Of a stretch of 64,000 nucleotides of DNA, positions 54,379-63,493 are shown in pieces. Under the pieces are notes generated by a model, which was not told the origin of the DNA, ran no database searches, and was given only the letters and a program-made list of their open reading frames with translations. Numbering within the stretch: the stretch's first letter is position 1; each line of letters begins with the position of its first letter. The DNA is from Bradyrhizobium sp. 4. GTDB lineage: Bacteria > Pseudomonadota > Alphaproteobacteria > Rhizobiales > Xanthobacteraceae. The position numbers were made by a program, and so were the translations under genes. The stretch lies in contig NZ_CP064686.1 in the NCBI RefSeq assembly GCF_023100905.1, positions 4,216,001 through 4,280,000 of the forward strand, written 5' to 3'.

Positions 54379-54840
54379 TCAGTCGGTCAGCATGGCGCCG
54401 ACATCGGCCTCCGCAACCACCTGGCCGTTAACCTTGGCGTCGCCGTGAAACCACCACATGGCCTTGCGGCGGCCGATCGAGCGCATGTGGTATTCGATGG
54501 TATCGCCGGGCAGCACCGGCTTGCGGAACTTGCACTTGTCGATGGTCAGGAAATACACCGCGCGCGGCTTGTCGGTGCCCTCGACCGATTTGATGCCGAT
54601 CACACCGGCAGTCTGCGCCATCGCTTCGATCATCATGACGCCCGGATAGACCGGGCGATCGGGAAAGTGGCCTTGGAACGGCGGCTCGTTGAAGGTGACG
54701 TTCTTGATGCCGATGCCGCTGTAATCGGTGCGGATGTTGATCACGCGATCGATCAGCAGCATCGGAAAACGGTGCGGGAGCGTTTGCAGGATCATGTTGA
54801 TGTCCACAAGCTCGAACCTGACCGGTGCTTCGTCCGTCAC
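54379..54840 (-). CDS. fabZ: 3-hydroxyacyl-[ACP] dehydratase FabZ
   Basis: A 153-aa hot-dog fold dehydratase of fatty acid synthesis. LPHRFPMLLIDRV carries the catalytic His, and GHFPDRPVYPGVMMIEAMAQTAG carries the Glu. Start GTG 54840 overlaps the lpxD stop by 4 nt (GTGA). Its 3' end nearly meets the convergent KTSC gene (6 bp). Confidence 0.96.
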   Translation of the reverse strand: MTDEAPVRFELVDINMILQTLPHRFPMLLIDRVINIRTDYSGIGIKNVTFNEPPFQGHFPDRPVYPGVMMIEAMAQTAGVIGIKSVEGTDKPRAVYFLTIDKCKFRKPVLPGDTIEYHMRSIGRRKAMWWFHGDAKVNGQVVAEADVGAMLTD

Positions 54841-55904
54841 TCCCGTTCCTCCTGCTTCGGATCGGCCTTGCTGTCGCGCGCCAAGCGCTCGACCGCCAAT
54901 ATTTCCTTGAACCACTGCCTGGTCGGCTTGGCAAAAAAACCACCCCAGCGTCCGTTGGGAGGGACGTCGTCCTTGACGCCGCTCATGGCAGTCACCTGAG
55001 CTCCATCCCCGATCTTGACGTGATTATTGATGCCCACCTTGGCTCCCAGCGCCACGTTGTCGCCGAGGGTGAGGCTGCCGGCAAGACCGATCTGGGCTGC
55101 CAGCAGGCAGTGCCGGCCAATGGTCACATTGTGGCCGATCTGGACCTGATTGTCGATTTTGGTCCCCTCCCCGATCACGGTGTCGCGCAAGGACCCGCGA
55201 TCAATGGTGGTGCCGGCGCCGACCTCCACGTTGTTCTGGATCAGCACGCGGCCGGTCTGAGGCACCTTCAGGTGGCCCTCGGGGCCGAAGAAGATGAAGC
55301 CGTAGCCGTCTTGGCCGATCGAGCAGCCTGGGTGGATCAGCACGTCGTTGCCGATCAGCGCGCACTGGATAGCGGTGCGTGCCCCGACATTGCAGTCCCG
55401 GCCGATCTTGACGCCCGGGCCGATCACGGCTCCCACGCCGACCACCGTGCCGCTGCCGATCTCCACGTCAGGGCCAATCACGGCCAGGGGATCGACGATC
55501 ACGCCGTCCTCGAGCCTCGCCGTGGGATCGATGATGGCCGAAGGCGCGATACCGTCGTTGCCGGTCCAGGATTGCGGCCGGAGGGCGTCGCCATGCCACT
55601 CCCGCGCGATCCTGACGAAGGCGCGGAACGGCTGTGGCGCCCGCAGCACGGCTACGTGCGCGGGCACCCGAGCCTCGAAGCGTGGGCTCACCAGGCAAGC
55701 ACCGGCCTTGGTCGCCTTGAGCTCATCGGCATATTTGAGATTGTCGAAGAACGTCAGGTGCATCGGGCCGGCTTCGTCGAGCGAAGCAAGACCCCTGATG
55801 ATTTGGCCGCCCCTTGCGGGATCGACCAGCTCCGCCTTGATCAGCGTGGCTATGTCAGCCAGCGCTGAGGCGGGCGGCTGTATGAAGAAGGTCGGCTGCG
55901 CCAT
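54837..55904 (-). CDS. lpxD: UDP-3-O-(3-hydroxymyristoyl)glucosamine N-acyltransferase
   Basis: A 355-aa beta-helix acyltransferase adding the second acyl chain in lipid A synthesis. The uridine-binding N-terminal domain (MAQPTFFIQPPASALADIA) is followed by hexapeptide repeats from about 110 to 320, with the HPGCSIGQDGYGF and IGHNVTIGRHCLLAAQIG segments. ATG 55904; the frame is open upstream. bamA lies 118 bp upstream, same strand. Confidence 0.96.
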   Translation of the reverse strand: MAQPTFFIQPPASALADIATLIKAELVDPARGGQIIRGLASLDEAGPMHLTFFDNLKYADELKATKAGACLVSPRFEARVPAHVAVLRAPQPFRAFVRIAREWHGDALRPQSWTGNDGIAPSAIIDPTARLEDGVIVDPLAVIGPDVEIGSGTVVGVGAVIGPGVKIGRDCNVGARTAIQCALIGNDVLIHPGCSIGQDGYGFIFFGPEGHLKVPQTGRVLIQNNVEVGAGTTIDRGSLRDTVIGEGTKIDNQVQIGHNVTIGRHCLLAAQIGLAGSLTLGDNVALGAKVGINNHVKIGDGAQVTAMSGVKDDVPPNGRWGGFFAKPTRQWFKEILAVERLARDSKADPKQEERE

Positions 55905-56022
55905 TCCACCCCGTCGCGGTCCGGCTTCGGCATGAAGCGGCCAAGCCGCATCATGCCTGATCTCCTGGATTGGCACGATCCCTTTCGGAAACCGGCTCCG
56001 TAGTCCGGATCGTGCCGTGCTG

Positions 56023-58560
56023 TTAGAACGAGGTGCCGCCGCCGAACCGGAACTCCTGCGTACGATCGTTCTTGCCCTTGGTCAGCGGCACGGCGTAGTC
56101 GAAGCGCAGCGGACCGAACGGCGAGGCCCAGATCAAGCCGACACCGACCGACGACCGGACGGCATTGCCGTTGTCATACACCAAGCCGGTGCAGGTTCCA
56201 GCCGAGGCTGGATTGACGGTCGACGGCGTGCAGCTCGAATTCTTGGTCGTGGTCAGCTCGTTGGTCACAGACCACGTCGTCGGGCCCTGATAGTCGAACA
56301 GACCGCCGGCGTCGGCGTAGACGGCGCCCTTCAGACCCACTTCCTTCGGCAAGAACCAGAACGGCATCTGCAATTCGAGCGAAGCGCCCCAATATTTGGT
56401 GCCGCCAAGCGCATCCTGCGTACCAAAGGGGTTCAAATCGCGCGGGCCGATGCCGTTCGGAGCAAAGCCGCGGACCAGATTCGGACCCATCTGGAAATGA
56501 TCCAGCATGCGCAGATCCTGGTTGCCGATCTTGTTCAGCATGCCGCCCTGGATGCGAGCGAGGCCGACGATATCGGACACCAGCGGAGTGTAGTACTTCG
56601 CGTCCACCACAGTCTTCAGGTAGGAGACGTCGCCGCCGACACCGGCGAAGTCCTGCCGGAAATCGACCAGGAGACCGTCGGTGGGGTTCTTGTTGTTGTC
56701 GAGCGTGTTGTAGGTCAGCGTGTAGCCGAGCGCCGAGGTCAGCGTCTTGCCGTTGGCAAGCTCCTTGCGGACCGGCAGCGAAGCCTCGCCGTCGCTGTAG
56801 CAGCCGAGGCCGTTGGTCGAGGCATCCAGAGGAATGCCGCTCGCCGCCGAGAAAGCCGGGCTTGGATTGAATGCCGCCGACCCAACTACGTTGTTACAGT
56901 TCGCCAGGTAGGACGGCAGCGTGATTTCCTGCCTGTAGATCGAGTAGCGCACCTGCAGCGACAGATCTTCACGCAGGGAGAAACCGAGGCGCGGCGAGAA
57001 GCCGAGCGTCTTGGTGCCGTAGGAGATGTAGCTGTTGGACCTCTGCTCACGCTGATAGAGGTCGAGACCCAGCGCGACCCGGTAGTCGAGCAGATAGGGT
57101 TCGACGAACGACAGCGAATAACCGCGGGCATACTGGCCGTAGGTCACCGCCGCCTTGGCGAACAGGCCGCGGCCGAGCAAATTGCGTTCGGAAACCGAGA
57201 CTTCGGCCAGCGCGCCGTCGGTGGTGGAATAACCACCCGAGACCGAGAAGTCGCCGGTCGATTTCTCTTCCATGTCCACGAGCAGGATCACGCGGTCGCT
57301 CGACGAGCCGGGCTCCGTCGTGATCTTCACGCTCTTGAAATAGTCGAGGTTCTTCAAGCGGCGCTCGGCACGGTCGACCAGCGCGCGGTTGTAGGCATCG
57401 CCCTCGGAGACGTCGAACTCGCGACGGATCACGTAATCGCGAGTGCGGGTGTTGCCGCGCAGGTTGATGCGTTCGATATAGGTGCGCGGACCCTCGTCGA
57501 TGTTGAACACGACCGACACGGTGTGCGCCTCGAAGTTGCGGTCGCCGCCGGGACGGACCACGGCGAAGGCATAACCGCGCCGCGAGGCTTCGATCTGCAT
57601 CTCCTCGACCGATTTCTCGACCGATTCGACGTTGTAGAGCGAACCGACATTGACGCGCGAATAGTTGCGCATCGGGGTGGGATCGAAGTTCGGAATGCTG
57701 GAGCGGAAGTCGATCGAGCCGACCCGGTATTGCGAGCCTTCCTCGATCTTGAAGGTAACGTTGAAGCCCTTCTTCTCCGGATCGTATTCGGTGAGCGCGG
57801 CCACGACCTGGACGTCGGCGAAACCGTTCTTGAGATAGAAGCGGCGGATCAGGTCGCGGTCGGCCTCGACCCGATCGGGATCGTAGATGTCGCTGCTGGC
57901 GAGGAAGCTCAGCAGGTTCGATTCGTGCGTCTTGATGACGTCGCGCAGGCGGTAGGACGAGTACGCGTTGTTGCCGACGAACTCGATCGACTTGACGCCG
58001 GTCTTGGCGCCCTCCTCGACCGTGAAGATGAGATCGACGCGGTTGTTCGGCTGCTCGATGACTTCAGGCGTGACGCGGACGTCGTAGCGGCCGGAACGGC
58101 GATAGATTTCGGCGATTCGCAGCGTGTCGGACTGCACCATGGCGCGGGAGAAGGTGCCGCGCGCCTTGGACTGGACTTCTCCGGTGAGCTGCTCGTCCTT
58201 GATCTTCTTGTTGCCCTCGAAGGCAATGCGGCCGATCACCGGGTTTTCCACCACGGAGACGACGATCTGGCCACCGGCACCGCGGTTGATCCTGACGTCC
58301 TGGAACAGGCCGGTCTCGATAAGCGCCTTGAGGCCGTCGTCGATGGCACCCTGATCGAGGCGACCGCCGGGACCTGGCTTGAAGTAGGAGCGGATCGTCT
58401 CCACCTCGACCCGGCGATTTCCCTCGACGGAAATCGACTGCACGGTCTGAGCAAGCGCAGACGAAGACACAAAGGCAGCCCCAACCGGGGCAAGCACCGG
58501 CGCGCCGAACATGATCAGGGTTGCGAGCAAGCCCCCCCGGAGTCGCAGTCCAAACTTCAT
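56023..58560 (-). CDS. bamA: Outer-membrane protein assembly factor BamA
   Basis: An 845-aa Omp85 protein, essential for inserting beta-barrel proteins. Signal peptide 1-37 (cleavage ALA-Q). Five POTRA domains follow to about 420 (SISVEGNRRVEVETIRSYF, IAFEGNKKIKDEQL), then the 16-strand barrel with VRGF in GPNLVRGFAPNG. The terminal residue is Phe, the recognition signal of barrel proteins. Start ATG 58560 gives MKFGLRLRGG; ATG 58581 is possible. Preceded by rseP on the same strand (187 bp). Confidence 0.96.
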   Translation of the reverse strand: MKFGLRLRGGLLATLIMFGAPVLAPVGAAFVSSSALAQTVQSISVEGNRRVEVETIRSYFKPGPGGRLDQGAIDDGLKALIETGLFQDVRINRGAGGQIVVSVVENPVIGRIAFEGNKKIKDEQLTGEVQSKARGTFSRAMVQSDTLRIAEIYRRSGRYDVRVTPEVIEQPNNRVDLIFTVEEGAKTGVKSIEFVGNNAYSSYRLRDVIKTHESNLLSFLASSDIYDPDRVEADRDLIRRFYLKNGFADVQVVAALTEYDPEKKGFNVTFKIEEGSQYRVGSIDFRSSIPNFDPTPMRNYSRVNVGSLYNVESVEKSVEEMQIEASRRGYAFAVVRPGGDRNFEAHTVSVVFNIDEGPRTYIERINLRGNTRTRDYVIRREFDVSEGDAYNRALVDRAERRLKNLDYFKSVKITTEPGSSSDRVILLVDMEEKSTGDFSVSGGYSTTDGALAEVSVSERNLLGRGLFAKAAVTYGQYARGYSLSFVEPYLLDYRVALGLDLYQREQRSNSYISYGTKTLGFSPRLGFSLREDLSLQVRYSIYRQEITLPSYLANCNNVVGSAAFNPSPAFSAASGIPLDASTNGLGCYSDGEASLPVRKELANGKTLTSALGYTLTYNTLDNNKNPTDGLLVDFRQDFAGVGGDVSYLKTVVDAKYYTPLVSDIVGLARIQGGMLNKIGNQDLRMLDHFQMGPNLVRGFAPNGIGPRDLNPFGTQDALGGTKYWGASLELQMPFWFLPKEVGLKGAVYADAGGLFDYQGPTTWSVTNELTTTKNSSCTPSTVNPASAGTCTGLVYDNGNAVRSSVGVGLIWASPFGPLRFDYAVPLTKGKNDRTQEFRFGGGTSF

Positions 58561-58747
58561 TGCGCAACGCGCCCTTATCATTCCGTACCAGACCCAACCC
58601 CAAAGCCGGTCTGGAGATTCCCCAAGTTCAAGCCGCTTGTAGACAATTTCACCGACGCCGCAAACGGTCGAGCGCGCCGTAATTCCATTTTCATTCCAAG
58701 ACGTTGCCCAAGAGCAACGCCCGGGCAGCGCCACAAAAAAGCCCCTA

Positions 58748-59899
58748 TCAGGATGCGGCCATCCGCAGGATGTCGTTATAGGTCGCAAACACCATCAACA
58801 TCAGCACCAAGCCCAGCCCGATTCGGAACCCCATCTCCTGAGTCCGCTCGGACAGGGGCCGACCACGGGCAACCTCCGCCGCATAGAACATAAGGTGACC
58901 GCCGTCGAGCAGCGGGATCGGGAACAGATTCAGCAGGCCGATCGACACCGATAGCACCGCGCAGAGGTTGATCACGAACTGGAACCCGGCGCTGGCCGCC
59001 TGCCCCGACATCTTGGCAATGCCGAGCACGCCGCTGACCTCGTTCGGATTGCCGTTCCCGACGAACAACGAGCCCAGGAACTTGAAGGTGCTGGTGATGA
59101 TGAACCAGACCTGCTCCACGCCGATCTTGAGCGCTTCGCCGACGCCGACCGGCGACGTCGAGGCTTCACCGGCCTGGGACTTGTGTTCGACGCCGAGCAC
59201 GCCGAGACGGTGGCTGTTGCCGAAGGGATCCTTGCGCTCGAGCAGCGCCGGCGTCGCGGTCAGCGACACGATGGCGCCGTCGCGTTTGACCTGGAAGGCA
59301 AGCGGCGAACCAGCATTCATTGCAACCATGCGCTGCATATCGGCAAAGCTTTCAATCGGCTTGCCGTCGATCTGGACGACGACATCGCCGATCTTGAAGC
59401 CGGCTGCCGCCGCAGCACCGTCGGCGACGACACCGTCGACGCGCGCGATCGTGCTCGGCTTGCCGTAATAAAGCGCCATGCCGGCGAAGATCAGCGCGCC
59501 CAGGATGAAATTGGCGATCGGTCCGGCGGCAACGATGGCGGCGCGCGGGCCGACCTTCTTGTGATGGAAGCTGCCGGCCCGCTCCTCGGCCGTCATGGCC
59601 GCAAGCTTCTCGGATGACGGGGTCGAAGCCTCGCTTTCGTCGCCGAAGAACTTGACGTAGCCGCCGAGCGGGATCGCCGAGATCTTCCAGCGGGTGCCAT
59701 GGCGGTCGTTGAAGCCGACCAGCTCAGGTCCGAAACCGAGCGAAAAAGTTAACACGCGAACGCCCGCCCAGCGCGCGACCAGGAAATGGCCGAGCTCATG
59801 GAAGAACACGACGATGGTCAGGACGAACAGGAAGGGAACCGCGTAGCCGAGGAGCCCATGGCTCAACGTGTTGAAACTATGGACGAAAAAGTCGATCAT
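58748..59899 (-). CDS. rseP: Site-2 protease RseP
   Basis: A 383-aa intramembrane zinc metalloprotease. HExxH occurs as FFHELGHFL at 33-41 in TM1, one PDZ domain at about 120-200 (GVVADGAAAAAGFKIGDVVVQIDG), and the third ligand is in LLNLFPIPLLDGGHL. It cleaves anti-sigma factors during envelope stress and lies in the usual dxr-rseP-bamA order. Confidence 0.95.
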   Translation of the reverse strand: MIDFFVHSFNTLSHGLLGYAVPFLFVLTIVVFFHELGHFLVARWAGVRVLTFSLGFGPELVGFNDRHGTRWKISAIPLGGYVKFFGDESEASTPSSEKLAAMTAEERAGSFHHKKVGPRAAIVAAGPIANFILGALIFAGMALYYGKPSTIARVDGVVADGAAAAAGFKIGDVVVQIDGKPIESFADMQRMVAMNAGSPLAFQVKRDGAIVSLTATPALLERKDPFGNSHRLGVLGVEHKSQAGEASTSPVGVGEALKIGVEQVWFIITSTFKFLGSLFVGNGNPNEVSGVLGIAKMSGQAASAGFQFVINLCAVLSVSIGLLNLFPIPLLDGGHLMFYAAEVARGRPLSERTQEMGFRIGLGLVLMLMVFATYNDILRMAAS

Positions 59900-59943
59900 C
59901 GAATTCCCTCATCCAGCGCCGCAAGGCCCTGGCCCCGAACCAT

Positions 59944-61167
59944 CTAGGATGCCTTTAAGGCAATTTGAGGCAATAGGGCGGCAGCCCTATTTCGCGCAAC
60001 ATGGTCAACAGCGATTGCATCGTCCGCTGATGTCAGCGGGGCCTGGTTCCCGCCACGAACCCAGTCGTCCAGCGTCGCCTCAACCAGCCGGGCAATCGCG
60101 CCGAACCGGATCTTGCCCGCGATGAAGGCGGCGACCGCGACCTCGTTGGCGGCGTTGTAGACCGTGGTCGCCCCCTTCCCGGTCCGGAGCGAATCGAAGG
60201 CCAGGCGCAGCCCGGGGAAGCGCTCGAAATCCGGCGCCTCGAAGGTCAATTGGCCGATCTTGGCCAGATCGAGCTTGGCGGCCGGACCCTTGATGCGGTC
60301 GGGCCAGCCGAGGCAATGCGCGATCGGCGTGCGCATGTCGGGTGAGCCGAGCTGGGCCACGACCGAGCGGTCGGAGAACTCGACCATGCCGTGGATGATC
60401 GACTGCGGATGAACGAGGACGTCGATCTCGTCCGGCGAGAGCGCGAACAGATAGGAGGCCTCGATCACCTCAAGCCCCTTGTTCATCATCGAGGCGGAAT
60501 CGATCGTGATCTTCTGGCCCATGCTCCAGTTCGGATGCTTCAGGGCTTGCGCGAGTGTCGCCTGCTCGATGTCGGCAGGCTTCCAGGTCCGGAACGGACC
60601 GCCGGAGGCCGTGATGATGACACGGACGAGTTCGTCACGATTGCCCGAGGCGAGCGCCTGGAACAGCGCGTTGTGCTCGGAATCCGCGGGCAGGATACAG
60701 GCGCCCGCTTTCGCCGCGCGCTGCATGAAGAAATCGCCGGCGCAGACGAGACATTCCTTGTTGGCGAGCGCGACATGCGCGCCGCGATCGACCGCCGCCA
60801 GTGCCGGCTTCAGCCCGGCCGCGCCACTCACGGCGGCCATCACCCAATCGGCCGGACGCGCGCCGGCCTCGATCACCGCGCTTTCGCCGGCGCCGCATTC
60901 GGTGCCGGTGCCCGCGAGCGCAGCCTTGAGCTCGGCAAATTTTGAGGTGTCGGCGATCGCGACGAAGCGCGCGGAAAACTCCTTCGCGAGCTTTGCCAGC
61001 GCCTCGACATTGCTGTTCGCCGTCAGCGCCTCGACACGGTAACGCTCGGGAGAGGCGCGCAACAGATCCATCGTGCTGTCGCCGATCGAGCCGGTGGCGC
61101 CGAGAACCGTGACGCTGCGGACGGTCGATGCCGCAGCCTTGTTGTTACGCAATGGAACCGCGCTCAT
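59944..61167 (-). CDS. dxr: 1-deoxy-D-xylulose-5-phosphate reductoisomerase
   Basis: A 407-aa NADPH enzyme of the MEP isoprenoid pathway, reducing DXP to MEP. The nucleotide site is SVTVLGATGSIGDST; LPADSEHNALFQAL and the catalytic ASGGPFRTW segment are intact, as is WSMGQKITIDSASMMNKGLE. ATG 61167; the frame extends upstream but the cdsA stop is only 4 bp away. Confidence 0.96.
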   Translation of the reverse strand: MSAVPLRNNKAAASTVRSVTVLGATGSIGDSTMDLLRASPERYRVEALTANSNVEALAKLAKEFSARFVAIADTSKFAELKAALAGTGTECGAGESAVIEAGARPADWVMAAVSGAAGLKPALAAVDRGAHVALANKECLVCAGDFFMQRAAKAGACILPADSEHNALFQALASGNRDELVRVIITASGGPFRTWKPADIEQATLAQALKHPNWSMGQKITIDSASMMNKGLEVIEASYLFALSPDEIDVLVHPQSIIHGMVEFSDRSVVAQLGSPDMRTPIAHCLGWPDRIKGPAAKLDLAKIGQLTFEAPDFERFPGLRLAFDSLRTGKGATTVYNAANEVAVAAFIAGKIRFGAIARLVEATLDDWVRGGNQAPLTSADDAIAVDHVARNRAAALLPQIALKAS

Positions 61168-61171
61168 ATCT

Positions 61172-62014
61172 TCACCAAACCATAAGACCGCTTCCGGCGC
61201 TATGCACACCATGGCGGAGGAAGCCGATAATCCATGCCACCAGGATGGCAGCGACAAAACCGTCCAGACGGTCCAATAGCCCGCCGTGGCCGGGAATTAA
61301 GTGACTGGAATCCTTGACATCGAAGCGCCGCTTGACCGCGGATTCGAACAGATCGCCGCAGGCCGACACGACCGAGAGGACCGCGGCGACGAGCAGCAAT
61401 GGAGCCATCTTTCCGATCCCGCAAGCGGCAAAGCCGGCCGCCACCAAAAGGCTCGCGGAAAAGCCGCCGAGCGCCCCTGCCCAGGTCTTCTTCGGGCTGA
61501 CGCGCGGCCACAGCTTCGGTCCGCCGATGCCGCGGCCGGCGAAATAGCCGCCGATATCGGTCGCCCACACCACGAGCAGCACGAACATCAGCGCAGCGAA
61601 GCCGTTCACGAGATCCTTCCGCAGCAGGATCGAGGCGAGTAGCGCCGCCGACGCATAGGCGAATCCGGAGGCAGCCCAGACGAACTTGCCCCGCGCGATC
61701 ACCGTCACGATCGCGCCGCCAATGAGGCCGGTGATGATGGCGGTCTTGAGCGCGCCGAAGGCAACGCACAAGCCCATCGTGGCGATGACGATCGTCCCTG
61801 CCCCGGTCAGCGCGGTCGAGCCTGCGCCCACCACCATCAGCCATTCCGCGAACAGTCCGATCGACACCAGGGTAACGAGCAGCGCCCACAGCCAGCCGCC
61901 GGCATAAGCGAGCGCAATGGCGAGCGGCGCCAGCACCAGCGCCGCGAGGATTCGCATCACGAGATTGCTCGGGGCAGGCTGAGAGCCGGCCGGTGCGGAG
62001 TCGGGGTCGCTCAC
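61172..62014 (-). CDS. cdsA: Phosphatidate cytidylyltransferase
   Basis: A 280-aa polytopic enzyme making CDP-diacylglycerol for phospholipids. Eight or so membrane segments. The C-terminal signature SAVKRRFDVKDSSHLIPGHG followed by GLLDRLDG is intact. GTG 62014 overlaps the uppS stop by 4 nt. Confidence 0.95.
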   Translation of the reverse strand: MSDPDSAPAGSQPAPSNLVMRILAALVLAPLAIALAYAGGWLWALLVTLVSIGLFAEWLMVVGAGSTALTGAGTIVIATMGLCVAFGALKTAIITGLIGGAIVTVIARGKFVWAASGFAYASAALLASILLRKDLVNGFAALMFVLLVVWATDIGGYFAGRGIGGPKLWPRVSPKKTWAGALGGFSASLLVAAGFAACGIGKMAPLLLVAAVLSVVSACGDLFESAVKRRFDVKDSSHLIPGHGGLLDRLDGFVAAILVAWIIGFLRHGVHSAGSGLMVW

Positions 62015-62769
62015 GAGGCGGTTTTCGCGACCAGGCCGCCGAAACGGCGCTCGCGCCTGGCAAATTCGGCGATTGCGCCTTCCAGCGCTGCCTTGTCGAA
62101 ATCGGGCCAGTGAATCGGCACGAAGACAAGCTCGCTATAGGCGGCCTGCCACATCAGGAAGTTGGACAGGCGCTGCTCGCCACTGGTGCGGATGATGAGA
62201 TCGGGATCGGGAACGTCGGGCGCGTCGAGATGCGCCCCCAGTGTCTCGGCATCGATCGTATCAGGATCGCGCCTGCCCTCGGCGACTTCGCGCGCGAGCT
62301 TCTGCGCCGCCTTCGCGATCTCCTGCCGGGAGCCGTAATTGAAGGCGACGACGAGCGTGAGCCGCGTGTTGTCGCGCGTCAGTTCCTCCGCCTCGTTGAG
62401 GAGCGCGCAGATGTCGCCCTCCAGCCCGTCCCGCTCGCCGATGATGCGTACCTTGACGCCGTCGCGATGCAGGCTCGCCAGATCGTTGCGGATGAAGCGG
62501 CGCAAGAGGCCGAACAGATCGCCGATCTCGCTCGCCGGACGCGACCAGTTTTCCGAGCTGAAGGAGAAGATGGTGAGATAGCGGATGCCAAGTTCATGCG
62601 ACGCGCGAACCACGCGGCGCAGGGCCTCGACGCCGCGGCGATGGCCTTCCGCCCGTGGCAAGCCGCGCGCGGCCGCCCAACGTCCGTTGCCATCCATGAT
62701 GATGGCGACATGCGCGGGCGCATCGGACCGATCGGGTCCTTCCGTTGCGGGCGCGGCGGCGTTGGACAT
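62011..62769 (-). CDS. uppS: Undecaprenyl pyrophosphate synthase
   Basis: A 252-aa cis-prenyltransferase making the C55 lipid carrier for peptidoglycan. Catalytic Asp26 in HVAIIMDGNGRWA, FSFSSENWSRP, and the C-terminal DPDLIIRTSGEQRLSNFLMW are canonical. Linked to cdsA by a 4-nt overlap; 93 bp after frr. Confidence 0.96.
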   Translation of the reverse strand: MSNAAAPATEGPDRSDAPAHVAIIMDGNGRWAAARGLPRAEGHRRGVEALRRVVRASHELGIRYLTIFSFSSENWSRPASEIGDLFGLLRRFIRNDLASLHRDGVKVRIIGERDGLEGDICALLNEAEELTRDNTRLTLVVAFNYGSRQEIAKAAQKLAREVAEGRRDPDTIDAETLGAHLDAPDVPDPDLIIRTSGEQRLSNFLMWQAAYSELVFVPIHWPDFDKAALEGAIAEFARRERRFGGLVAKTAS

Positions 62770-62783
62770 GAGGCTGCCTTAAA

Positions 62784-62828
62784 GCATGATCCGGAAGAGT
62801 GCGAAGCGGCCTTCCGAAAAGATCATGC
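62784..62828. repeat. Palindromic element between frr and uppS
   Basis: GCATGATC and GATCATGC are perfect outer arms; CGGAAG and CTTCCG pair inside. Elements of the form AAAGCATGATCCGGAA...GATCATGC are, from memory, widespread in Bradyrhizobium. It would fold in the frr-uppS message. Confidence 0.75.
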
Positions 62829-62842
62829 GCGAACAATAACCT

Positions 62843-62864
62843 AAAGCGCGATCCTGCGCGCTTT
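62843..62864 (-). terminator. Hairpin overlapping the frr stop codon
   Basis: AAAGCGCG-ATCCTG-CGCGCTTT, perfect 8-bp arms, with the outer arm including the frr stop. Only three U residues complete the stem on the minus strand. It may weaken read-through from frr to uppS rather than terminate fully. Confidence 0.4.
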
Positions 62865-63426
62865 AAACGGTGAGGATTTCTTTTTCCTTGGCGGCCAGCA
62901 ACTGATCGATCTCGGAGATCGTGCCGTCGGTCGCCTTCTGCACGTCGTCGGCGTGGCGCTTCTGATCATCCTCGGACATCTCGTGATTCTTCTCGAGCTT
63001 CTTGAGGACGTCGAGACCGTCGCGGCGGACGTGGCGCGCAGCGACCTTGGCGGCTTCCGCGTATTTGTGCGCGACCTTGACGAGCTCCTTGCGACGCTCC
63101 TCGTTGAGCTCCGGGATGCGCAGGCGCAGCACCTGGCCTTCGGTCGCCGGCGACAGGCCGAGATTGGAATCGACGATCGCCTTCTCCACCGCCTTGACCA
63201 TCGACTTGTCCCAGACCTGCACCGAGATCAGGCGCGGCTCCGGCACGCTGACCGTGGCGAGCTGGTTCAACGGCATGTGGCTGCCATAGGCGTCGACCTG
63301 CACCGGATCGAGCATCGAGGCTGAGGCGCGACCGGTACGCAGGCCGCCAAGTTCGTGCTTGAGCGACTGGATCGCGCCCTGCATGCGGCGTTTGACTTCG
63401 TTGAGATCGAAATTATCCGTGGCCAT
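62863..63426 (-). CDS. frr: Ribosome recycling factor
   Basis: A 187-aa two-domain factor splitting post-termination ribosomes with EF-G. EVKRRMQGAIQSLKHELGGL, RTGRASASMLDPVQVDAYGS and IRNxxxx-type helix RRDGLDVLKKLEKNHEMSED are typical. ATG 63426 chosen, 8 nt after GGAGAAA; GTG 63429 immediately precedes. 67 bp after pyrH. Confidence 0.95.
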   Translation of the reverse strand: MATDNFDLNEVKRRMQGAIQSLKHELGGLRTGRASASMLDPVQVDAYGSHMPLNQLATVSVPEPRLISVQVWDKSMVKAVEKAIVDSNLGLSPATEGQVLRLRIPELNEERRKELVKVAHKYAEAAKVAARHVRRDGLDVLKKLEKNHEMSEDDQKRHADDVQKATDGTISEIDQLLAAKEKEILTV

Positions 63427-63493
63427 CACGTTTCTCCTTCAAAATCCCGGCGACCTCTCCGCACCCTTCCCTCGAGGGCGCAACGACAAGCCG

